Positions 6,774 to 12,320 of a stretch of DNA of 12,320 bases are shown here, one piece after another (positions within the stretch are counted from its first letter, which is position 1; each line of letters opens with the position of its first letter). Both the position numbers and the translations under genes were made by a program. Source of the stretch: JBELMB01 sp042088665 (GTDB lineage: Bacteria > Pseudomonadota > Alphaproteobacteria > Rhodobacterales > Rhodobacteraceae); NCBI GenBank assembly GCA_042088665.1, contig JBELMB010000153.1, forward strand, positions 1 through 12,320. Reading direction: 5' to 3'. The notes beneath the pieces are model-generated. The model worked only from the letters and a program-made list of their open reading frames with translations, did not search any database and was not told the DNA's origin.

Positions 6774-7268
6774 ATGTCACTAACGGTCTGGTCCGCCGCC
6801 TGGTTCCTTCCCTTCCTGCTGCCGATTTGCCTTTACATCATGTTCACGGACATGAAGGGCATGCGGATTCCCAACCACGCGGTTGTGGCCATGTTCGTGA
6901 TCTACGTGATCATCGGCCCGTTTGCCTTGCCGCTTGAGGACTACCTTTGGCGCTATCTTCATCTCGTGGTCGTGCTGGTGGCGGGCATCGCGCTGAATGC
7001 GGCCGGAGCCATGGGCGCGGGTGACGCCAAGTTCGCCGCCGCCGCGGCGCCTTTCGTGCATCTGGGTGACCTGACACTGTTGATGGTGCTTTTTGGTGCA
7101 AATCTGCTGGCGGCCTTCGTGTCGCACCGCATCGCAAAACATTCCCCGATCCGAAAGCTGGCCCCCGACTGGGACAGCTGGGAGAGCGGCTCCAAGTTCC
7201 CCATGGGTCTCGCCCTTGGTGGCACGCTGGCGCTGTACCTAGGTCTGGGCCTTTTCGTCGGACAATAG
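6774..7268 (+). CDS. cpaA: A24-family prepilin peptidase (TadV/CpaA)
   Basis: This 164-residue integral-membrane aspartic peptidase is of the A24 type that cleaves the leader of Flp prepilins and Tad pseudopilins at the inner membrane. The first catalytic Asp is D26 in FTDMKGMRIPN. The second is D84 in the GxGD motif (GAGDAKF). Both are in their usual sequence context. Hydrophobic segments at about 8-24, 36-52, 62-80, 88-112 and the C-terminus match the family. There is no N-terminal cytoplasmic methylase domain, as expected for the short TadV/CpaA form. A strong GGGGGGA (6764-6770) starts immediately after the upstream stop and precedes the ATG by 3 bases. The gene is tightly packed with both neighbours (10 and 11 bases), so it is very likely co-transcribed. 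The prepilin substrates are not encoded in this window. Confidence 0.93.
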   Translation: MSLTVWSAAWFLPFLLPICLYIMFTDMKGMRIPNHAVVAMFVIYVIIGPFALPLEDYLWRYLHLVVVLVAGIALNAAGAMGAGDAKFAAAAAPFVHLGDLTLLMVLFGANLLAAFVSHRIAKHSPIRKLAPDWDSWESGSKFPMGLALGGTLALYLGLGLFVGQ

Positions 7269-7279
7269 AGGGGTTTGGA

Positions 7280-7729
7280 ATGAGCTGGACCGTGATCCTG
7301 TTTCAACTGAAGACGCCGCCACTGCCAGTGCGGGATCTGCCAGATAATTGGCGGGCACCCAGTTTCGACACGGCCCGCGCCAAAGGCATTCTGTCAGACA
7401 CCTGGCGCAACCTTGCATGGGACACCGCTGGCTGGGGCACCGTTTCGGGGCCCGACTGGTCGATTGACGTGGCCTTGGGCGCAGATCCCCGTGCCAACCT
7501 GATCACCCTGCATGTGCTGGGCGGCGACGCGGCGATGCCGGCGATCGAGACACTGCTCAAGGCGACCGGTTGGTACGCCATGGACACGGCCTCGGGGACC
7601 TGGATCGACCCGCCGGTCAAGCAGGATGTGGGGTTTGCGCAGTTCCGGGCCTATTGCGATCAGGTCATGACACAACCCCCTCCGCGGCGCGGCGTGTTCA
7701 ACCGGCTGATGTCTTCGCTCGGATTATAG
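7280..7729 (+). CDS. Conserved-looking protein of unknown function at the tad locus end
   Basis: I do not recognise this 149-residue protein. It has no signal peptide or membrane segment and is probably cytoplasmic. It is rich in Trp (eight), notably WRAPSFDTARAKGIL, NLAWDTAGWGTV and TASGTWIDPP, which suggests a compact fold or ligand-binding surface. The middle VLGGDAAMPAIETLLKATGW reads like a strand followed by a helix. The C-terminus is basic and Pro-rich (PPPRRGVFNRLMSSLGL). The ATG follows GAGGGG (7268-7273) with 6 bases between. It starts 11 bases after the prepilin peptidase, so it is almost certainly in the same transcript, and it is the last gene before a gap. The clean SD, typical GC-rich codon use and tight packing support a real gene. 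A Tad-related role is inferred from position only. Confidence 0.8.
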   Translation: MSWTVILFQLKTPPLPVRDLPDNWRAPSFDTARAKGILSDTWRNLAWDTAGWGTVSGPDWSIDVALGADPRANLITLHVLGGDAAMPAIETLLKATGWYAMDTASGTWIDPPVKQDVGFAQFRAYCDQVMTQPPPRRGVFNRLMSSLGL

Positions 7730-7743
7730 TCCCGCGGTGATGT

Positions 7744-7761
7744 CCAACGACTGAACGTTGG
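7744..7761. repeat. Hairpin in the gap before the AAA ATPase gene
   Basis: Arms CCAACG (7744-7749) and CGTTGG (7756-7761) pair perfectly around ACTGAA, 15 bases after the stop of the 149-residue gene. No oligo-T follows, so an intrinsic terminator is doubtful. An operator or mRNA 3'-end stem is equally possible. The rest of the 128-base gap (7730-7857) has a weak promoter-like pair, TTGCCG at 7788-7793 and GGTATT at 7811-7816 with 17 bases between, which could drive the downstream gene separately. Confidence 0.3.
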
Positions 7762-7857
7762 CGACAGAATTCCCCAGCCCTGCCCCCTTGCCGCCACAAA
7801 GACCGGCCAAGGTATTGGTTAAGAGTTACCGGCAACACTCGGGCAGGATCTGAACTT

Positions 7858-9171
7858 ATGAACATGCAAAGCGCCAACGTCCTCGCGCCCCCCGCGCCGC
7901 GGCGTATCGAGGACATGCAACTTTCCGTGGTCATGATGCGCGACATCGTGCTCAAGACGATGTTCCGCAAGAACACCAACAAGGTCACCGATCTGGCCGC
8001 TGCCGTTTGTCTTCCCCTGCCAGTCACGCAGGAAGTGATCGACATGTCACGCGCGCAAGGGCTGATGGAAGCCATGGGCACCCTTGGTGCCGCGGGCGAA
8101 GTATCGTCCGAGATGCCTTATCAGTTGACCGACAGCGGCAAGTCCCGCGCGCTCGATGCGCTTGCCCAGTCCGAATATTTCGGGCCGATGCCCGTGCCGC
8201 TCGACGTTTACCGGGAGCAGGTCAAACGCCAGTCGATCCGCAACATCCAGATCACCCGTGACCAGCTGACCGGCGCCATGGGACATCTCGTGTTGCCCGA
8301 CGACCTGATCTCGAACCTCGGCCCTGCCGTTTCGTCTGGCCGGTCGATCCTGATGTACGGCCCGCCGGGCAACGGCAAATCCTCGATCTCAAACGGGATC
8401 CGTGACGCCATGGGCGACCGGATCTACGTGCCGCGCGCGTTGGAGTATTCGGGCCAGGTGATCACGGTCTATGACCCGATCGTGCATTCCAAGGCGGTCG
8501 ACGATGCCGAGGACCCCACCGCCCTGCGCCGCACTTCGCGCTTTGACCGACGCTACGTGTTGTGTCAGCGCCCGACCGTGATCACCGGTGGTGAACTGTC
8601 CCTCTCGATGCTGGATCTGGTCTACAATCCGAACGCGCGGACCTATCAGGCCCCCCTGCAACTGAAGTCCACTGGCGGGATCTTCATTGTCGACGACCTT
8701 GGGCGCCAGGCGGAACCGCCGCAAAGCCTCGTGAACCGGTGGATCGTGCCGCTGGAGGAATCAAAGGACATCCTCGCGCTGCAATCGGGTGAAAAGTTCG
8801 AAGTGCCTTTCGACACTCTGGTGATCTTTTCGACGAACTTCCATCCCAACGAGATCTTTGACCAGGCCGCCCTGCGCCGGATCTTCTTCAAGATCAAGAT
8901 CGACGGCCCAAGCCAGGAAAACTTCCTCAAGATCTTTGCCATGGTCGCGCGGAAAAAGAACATGCAGCTGGACGAGGCCGCGCTGGTTCACCTGCTCAAG
9001 AACAAGTACCCGACGATCAACAACGTCTATGCAAACTACCAGCCGGTTTTCCTGATCGACCAGATGATCTCGATCTGTGACTTCGAAGGGATCCCCTACC
9101 GCATGTCGCCGGACCTGATCGACCGGGCCTGGGCGAACATGTTTGTCCGGGACGAAAAGATCGTGAAATAA
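7858..9171 (+). CDS. AAA-type ATPase with winged-helix-like N-terminus
   Basis: This 437-residue soluble ATPase has Walker A GPPGNGKS at 168-175 (K174), Walker B IFIVDDLG with D279/D280, a sensor-1-like Asn in IFSTNFHP (N327), and paired arginines in AALRRIFFK (R340/R341) as arginine-finger candidates. All the pieces of an active AAA ATPase are therefore present. Residues about 28-100 look like a winged helix (LKTMFRKNTNKVTDLAAAV, then YQLTDSGKSRALDAL) and are followed by a SEYFGPMPVPLDVYREQVKR linker. Such ATPases are often found beside pilus or Tad clusters in alphaproteobacteria (recollection), but a precise job is not known to me. The target may be a protein complex, or DNA if the N-terminal fold binds it. 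AGGA (7845-7848) lies 9 bases before the chosen ATG. A second in-frame ATG two codons on is possible. A 128-base gap separates it from the tad run, so it may have its own promoter. Confidence 0.88.
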   Translation: MNMQSANVLAPPAPRRIEDMQLSVVMMRDIVLKTMFRKNTNKVTDLAAAVCLPLPVTQEVIDMSRAQGLMEAMGTLGAAGEVSSEMPYQLTDSGKSRALDALAQSEYFGPMPVPLDVYREQVKRQSIRNIQITRDQLTGAMGHLVLPDDLISNLGPAVSSGRSILMYGPPGNGKSSISNGIRDAMGDRIYVPRALEYSGQVITVYDPIVHSKAVDDAEDPTALRRTSRFDRRYVLCQRPTVITGGELSLSMLDLVYNPNARTYQAPLQLKSTGGIFIVDDLGRQAEPPQSLVNRWIVPLEESKDILALQSGEKFEVPFDTLVIFSTNFHPNEIFDQAALRRIFFKIKIDGPSQENFLKIFAMVARKKNMQLDEAALVHLLKNKYPTINNVYANYQPVFLIDQMISICDFEGIPYRMSPDLIDRAWANMFVRDEKIVK

Positions 9172-9358
9172 CTGATCAGGCAACGCCTCGGGTGCAATCG
9201 TTTTTGTACCGCGGTGCCGTCGCGGCAGCGCCCCACCGCTGAACAGCATGACCGTCACTTGATGGGCTGCTCATACGGACTGTATCTGACCCGACACGCA
9301 CGCAGCGTGTTGGACCCGCGCCCTTATGGGACCCTTGACCAACATGGACGGGTCGCCA
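9172..9358. other. Convergent intergenic region with candidate terminator stem
   Basis: The ATPase gene (+) and the Amt-MCP gene (-) converge here, so a bidirectional end signal is expected. The best stem is at 9293-9311: GACACGC and GCGTGTT around ACGCA, with one G-T pair. It has no oligo-T on either side. A weak 4-bp stem at 9178-9188 (AGGC/GCCT) is followed at 9201-9205 by five T and could serve the ATPase transcript. CCGCG/CGCGG at 9209-9225 is a further small stem. No gene is seen. Confidence 0.35.
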
Positions 9359-11860
9359 TCAGGCTGCCGCCGGTTGCTGGTCCTCGTCCCGCGCGCACTG
9401 GTGCAGCAAGAGACTGGTCTGCATCGCATCCTGTGCAAGGCGCATCGCGTCCGAATGACTTGCCTCGATGACGGAGCTCGCCTGCTCGGACGTGTCGCGC
9501 ACGCGGTCGATGGCCTCGACGATCCCGTCGAGACGGGATTGCTGAGCCGTTCCGGCATCCGCCACGTCACGGGTCTTGGTCGCTGACTCGGCCGCGAGGT
9601 CGAGGATGGTGCCAAGGTTGCGCGACATGGTATCGACAAAGTGGCGGCTGTTGGACACAGCCGAATTCACGACCTGAGACTTGTTCCGGATGTCGGCCAC
9701 CGTGGTCTGCGTGTGGTCCGCCAGCTTGCGCACTTCTTCGGCGACGATCTTGAATCCGGCCCCGCTGGCGCGTCCACCGCCTGCCCGCGTCGCCTCGATG
9801 CCAGCGTTGAGCGCGAGCAAATTGGTTTCCCGGGCGATGTCCTCGATCAGACCAACGGCCCGGTCGATGTCACTGGCCGCACGAGTCATTTCGTCCATCT
9901 GATCCCGCGTCTGACGGGCCATGGTGCGGCCCTGCTCTGCGTGCTCCAGCACGTCACGGCAAAGCGTGGCAGTCTCGCGGGCGAGAAGGCTGTGCTGCGT
10001 CGCAGTGCTGCGCACTTCCTCAAGGACCGGCATCGCATCATCGACCCGTTCGCGCTGAACCTTGCCTTGCTGTGACAGTGTGGAAATGGCGGAAGCAATG
10101 CGCCGACCACCCGCATCCGCATCCACGGCAGAGGCCGAAATATCCCGCATCATCTGTGCCAGCTTGGTTGTGGCCGTAGACAGCCCCTCTTTGAGCGATC
10201 CAAACTGTCCTTGCAGCTCTGCCTCGACGGAACTGGCAAGGTCACCGTCTGCCAACTGGGCAATCCGCCGCTGGATCACATCCAGACCATCCTCGCAAAT
10301 CTCGTTGATCTTGTTGAAGCCCTCGCACAGCCGTCGAGGTGTACCGGAGTAGCACGCAAGATCGATGCGTCGCGAGAAATCACCCCGCGAAGCCGCATCG
10401 ACACCTGCCTCCATATCCGACATGGCGGCGTGCAATTCGCCCATGATCTGGTTGAGAAGTTGCGCCATTTCATAGGCTTCATCGCCGCGCTCGATCACGA
10501 TGGGCTCAAAATCCTGATCCGACTCGCGGGCAATGTCCGCAAGGGCCATCTGCAGCACACCGGTCCCGAGCGGCGCATTGTGTTCAGTCACGTTCAGCCC
10601 AATGTCCTCGTGATCCTCAGGCACGCGCAAGCCGCTCCCGCCGTCCTCAGGGGCAAAGGGTCGCGCTGCGAGCCAGAGCACCAGCAGCGCCCCACCAAAA
10701 GCCAAGGCAAACACTGCGAGCACACCGATGGCCTGGACGGAGACTTGGGCCATGCGACTGTCGAGGATCAACATATCCGGGGTGGCCAGCACGGCCAGCA
10801 TGACGGTGCCAAAAGCGCCGCAAACACCGTGCACGCTCACCGCGCCGATCGGGTCATCCAGTTTGCACAGATTGGCCAGGGCCCATTCGGAAACCATCAG
10901 CACAGGGGCGGTCAGGAGCCCCAGCAGCATCGCGGTTTGCCCGGTCAGCACGTCGCAGCCCGGCGTGATCGCCACGAGCCCCGCCAGAACGCCATTGATG
11001 GCCGCATCGGGCGACATGTGCCCGCGCAGGAACCACCCCATCAACATCGCCACGGCCCCGGACACGCCACCGCAGACCATTGTGTTCTGCACGATCACCG
11101 CAAAGTCACCGCTGCCCACAGTGGTCGAACCTCCGTTGAAGCCGATCCAGCCAACCCAGATGATGATGCACCCAGTGGTGGACAGGATCGGCGAGTGGCC
11201 ATGCAATTTGACCGGATTGCCCGCCTCGTCAAAGCGTCCTTTGCGTGCACCAATCACGATGATGGCGGCGAGACCGACCCAAGCACCGACGGAATGCACC
11301 ACTGTGCCACCGGCGAAATCCATGAACCCCATATCCGCCAGCCAAGGGCCTTCCTGGCCATTCAGCAACCCGCCCCAGGCCCAATGGCCCACGATAGGAT
11401 AGATCACGAGCGCGATGAGGATGGTACAAAGCATGTATCCCCCCATCGACATCCGCTCCGCCACAGCACCAGAGACGATGGTTGCAGCGGTTCCGCAAAA
11501 CACCAATTGAAAGACGAAAAAGGTCATCGACCATTGGTCATTTGCGCCAAAGAAGGCGATGTCTTGCGACCAGCCGAACCACCCGCCCTGTGAGGCACCG
11601 AACATCAAGGCAAAGCCAACGGCGCCAAAGCAGACGGTCGACAACAGAAAATCAATGAGATTCTTTTGCGCCACATTGACGGAGTTCTTTGATCTCACGC
11701 CCCCCGCTTCCAGCAGCATGAAACCTGCCTGCATGAAGAACACCAATGCCGCCGCTGTCATCGTCCAGACGTGGTCGACGTTTGTTTGCAGGGCAAACCT
11801 GTCCTCAGCCTGAGCGGACCCGGCAGCGAGACAGAAGGCAAAGATCAAGAATAGGCGCAT
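9359..11860 (-). CDS. Ammonium transporter-chemoreceptor (Amt-MCP) fusion, probable ammonium sensor
   Basis: This 833-residue protein fuses an Amt/Rh-type ammonium channel to an MCP-like cytoplasmic signalling module. Residues 1-18 look like a signal peptide, as in AmtB. The Amt domain spans about 25-427. By comparison with E. coli AmtB it keeps the likely Phe gates (F121, F241), W162, the DFAGG Asp (D181), the twin pore histidines (H189, H344) and S245. It ends with the Amt tail GLRVPEDHEDIGLNVTEHN. A linker and HAMP-like helices follow (about 440-575), then a long coiled-coil hairpin. The hairpin tip is ARETNLLALNAGIEATRAG (676-694), continuing to EEVRKLADHT. It ends QQPAAA without a CheR-docking pentapeptide. 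Likely role: senses ammonium at the membrane and signals to CheA/CheW. Transport, sensing or both are possible. AAGGGA lies 6 bases before the ATG. No glnK is adjacent, unlike typical amtB. It is monocistronic here. Confidence 0.93.
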   Translation of the reverse strand: MRLFLIFAFCLAAGSAQAEDRFALQTNVDHVWTMTAAALVFFMQAGFMLLEAGGVRSKNSVNVAQKNLIDFLLSTVCFGAVGFALMFGASQGGWFGWSQDIAFFGANDQWSMTFFVFQLVFCGTAATIVSGAVAERMSMGGYMLCTILIALVIYPIVGHWAWGGLLNGQEGPWLADMGFMDFAGGTVVHSVGAWVGLAAIIVIGARKGRFDEAGNPVKLHGHSPILSTTGCIIIWVGWIGFNGGSTTVGSGDFAVIVQNTMVCGGVSGAVAMLMGWFLRGHMSPDAAINGVLAGLVAITPGCDVLTGQTAMLLGLLTAPVLMVSEWALANLCKLDDPIGAVSVHGVCGAFGTVMLAVLATPDMLILDSRMAQVSVQAIGVLAVFALAFGGALLVLWLAARPFAPEDGGSGLRVPEDHEDIGLNVTEHNAPLGTGVLQMALADIARESDQDFEPIVIERGDEAYEMAQLLNQIMGELHAAMSDMEAGVDAASRGDFSRRIDLACYSGTPRRLCEGFNKINEICEDGLDVIQRRIAQLADGDLASSVEAELQGQFGSLKEGLSTATTKLAQMMRDISASAVDADAGGRRIASAISTLSQQGKVQRERVDDAMPVLEEVRSTATQHSLLARETATLCRDVLEHAEQGRTMARQTRDQMDEMTRAASDIDRAVGLIEDIARETNLLALNAGIEATRAGGGRASGAGFKIVAEEVRKLADHTQTTVADIRNKSQVVNSAVSNSRHFVDTMSRNLGTILDLAAESATKTRDVADAGTAQQSRLDGIVEAIDRVRDTSEQASSVIEASHSDAMRLAQDAMQTSLLLHQCARDEDQQPAAA

Positions 11861-12268
11861 GAGATGTCCCTTTGATGATTTATCTAAAAATCTCTTAGAG
11901 CCTACTGGTTAACATGAGATTGCCACCCGCCCTTGTGTCGGGAGTGGCCTTGTGAACCGCTTCGGTCGCTCCCTTTGGGGGGCGAAACCAGAACGAAATC
12001 AATGAGAGACACGCCAACTGCCATGGCGCCCGTCGATCAGACGAGGCCGTTTGTGAAGCTTGGTCAAGGCCCCCTGGAGGCGTAGAAAGACACTGAATTC
12101 AGACCGTTATCTGCGCGCACACCAAAACCGCACCAGATCAGAGCGGTGCTACTGCGCCACAAGGCTTCACTCGGAAATCCAAGAAGCCTGAGCACAGCAG
12201 AACATCGCGACACAAAAGAGCCATGCCCATTTCACGCCATCAGTAGTTCGTTTATGTGCAGAAAAAAG
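11861..12268. promoter_or_regulatory. 408-base noncoding stretch between Amt-MCP and tRNA-Glu, with Amt-MCP promoter region
   Basis: No supported gene lies here. The AT-rich part at 11875-11915, just upstream of the - strand start, is the likely promoter and operator zone of the Amt-MCP gene. It has an odd palindrome CTCTTAGAG (11892-11900) and GTTAAC (11908-11913). I do not see a good sigma-54 -24/-12 pair there. Further right are four inverted repeats: GCCACCCG with CGG..GTGGC (11922-11948), CGCTCCC/GGGGGCG (11967-11984, one G-T pair, loop TTTG), ACCGC/GCGGT (12127-12147) and AGGCTTC/GAAGCCT (12162-12189). The third reads on the - strand as a stem followed by four T and could be a weak terminator for the tRNA transcript. 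Confidence 0.45.
12262..12267 (-). terminator. Oligo-T tract directly after tRNA-Glu
   Basis: Read on the - strand, the tRNA CCA is followed by C and then six T (12262-12267), with no independent stem before them. The tract could end transcription with help from the tRNA fold, or be a processing spacer. The call rests on the T run alone. Confidence 0.35.
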
Positions 12269-12320
12269 TGGCAGCCCGTAGGGGAATCGAACCCCTCTTT
12301 CCAGGTTGAAAACCTGGCGT
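12269..12320 (-). tRNA. tRNA-Glu (anticodon UUC), 3' part only
   Basis: On the - strand the last 52 bases form the 3' two-thirds of a tRNA. The anticodon arm has stem CCAGG/CCTGG with seven-base loop TTTTCAA (12306-12312), so the anticodon is TTC (12308-12310), reading GAA/GAG. The 4-base variable region AAAG is typical of tRNA-Glu. The T arm is AGGGG-TTCGATT-CCCCT (12280-12296). The acceptor 3' strand is ACGGGCT with discriminator G and encoded CCA (12269-12271). The 5' acceptor strand and most of the D arm lie beyond position 12320. On the + strand the same loop would read GAA (Phe), but the T-loop orientation fixes the - strand. Confidence 0.95.

Noticed and set aside
9641..10075. Long + strand open frames opposite the Amt-MCP gene, including one at 10211-11593
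   Set aside because: The - strand frame encodes a full Amt-MCP protein with conserved motifs. The + strand frames give His/Arg/Gln-rich, low-sense translations typical of GC-rich antisense shadows.
9359..11860. Frameshift-created artefact joining separate amt and mcp genes
   Set aside because: One uninterrupted 833-codon frame covers both parts with a sensible linker, and no internal start with an SD is needed to explain the second half.
11905..11913. CtrA-type site (GTTAAC) before Amt-MCP, with TTAAC/GTTAA fragments at 136-140 and 7818-7822
   Set aside because: Only half-sites are seen. No TTAA-N7-TTAA arrangement is present, so the match is not above chance for short motifs.
12002..12085. 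27-codon + strand open frame starting ATG AGA GAC
   Set aside because: No Shine-Dalgarno precedes it, it lies in a noncoding repeat-rich stretch, and this length is expected by chance.
12301..12317. Possible + strand tRNA-Phe (loop TTGAAAA, anticodon GAA)
   Set aside because: The anticodon stem is self-complementary, but the T arm, variable loop and CCA end are only correct on the - strand, which gives tRNA-Glu(UUC).

Overview
The window is a GC-rich stretch that most resembles an alphaproteobacterium of the Rhodobacterales (roseobacter) type. This is inferred from gene content, gene order and protein style, not from a search. It holds the second half of a tight-adherence (Tad/Flp) type IVc pilus locus on the + strand, a divergent-style ammonium transporter/chemoreceptor fusion gene on the - strand, and the 3' part of a tRNA-Glu gene at the right edge.

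Layout, left to right: a roughly 300-base structured leader (31-332); cpaE (333-1589); cpaF/tadA (1607-3064); tadB (3068-4033); a 126-base spacer with three hairpins; tadC (4160-5122); tadD lipoprotein (5136-5705); a 203-base spacer with a regular train of seven hairpins; a second TPR lipoprotein (5909-6763); the A24 prepilin peptidase tadV/cpaA (6774-7268); a 149-residue protein of unknown function (7280-7729); a 128-base gap; an AAA-type ATPase with a winged-helix-like N-terminus (7858-9171); a convergent 187-base gap; the Amt-MCP fusion on the - strand (9359-11860); a 408-base noncoding stretch; tRNA-Glu(UUC) on the - strand (12269 to beyond 12320).

How the genes work together: the prepilin peptidase matures Flp pilins and pseudopilins, whose genes lie outside the window. 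CpaE is thought to localise the apparatus. CpaF is the assembly ATPase and acts on the inner-membrane platform formed by TadB and TadC. The TPR lipoproteins are outer-membrane assembly or pilotin-like factors. The small unknown protein and the AAA ATPase follow on the same strand; a role in the Tad system is only guilt by association.

The least expected material is noncoding. Both large spacers inside the tad gene run, and the leader before cpaE, are packed with inverted repeats. The tadD spacer carries seven successive stem-loops at a pitch of about 26 bases, with different stem sequences but the same architecture. The tadB-tadC spacer carries three hairpins that each present TGCTCC in or at the loop, just before a tadC start codon with no obvious Shine-Dalgarno. 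These are the best candidates for an undescribed system. The most unusual protein is the Amt-MCP fusion, which keeps the recognisable transport residues and adds a complete cytoplasmic chemoreceptor-type signalling module.
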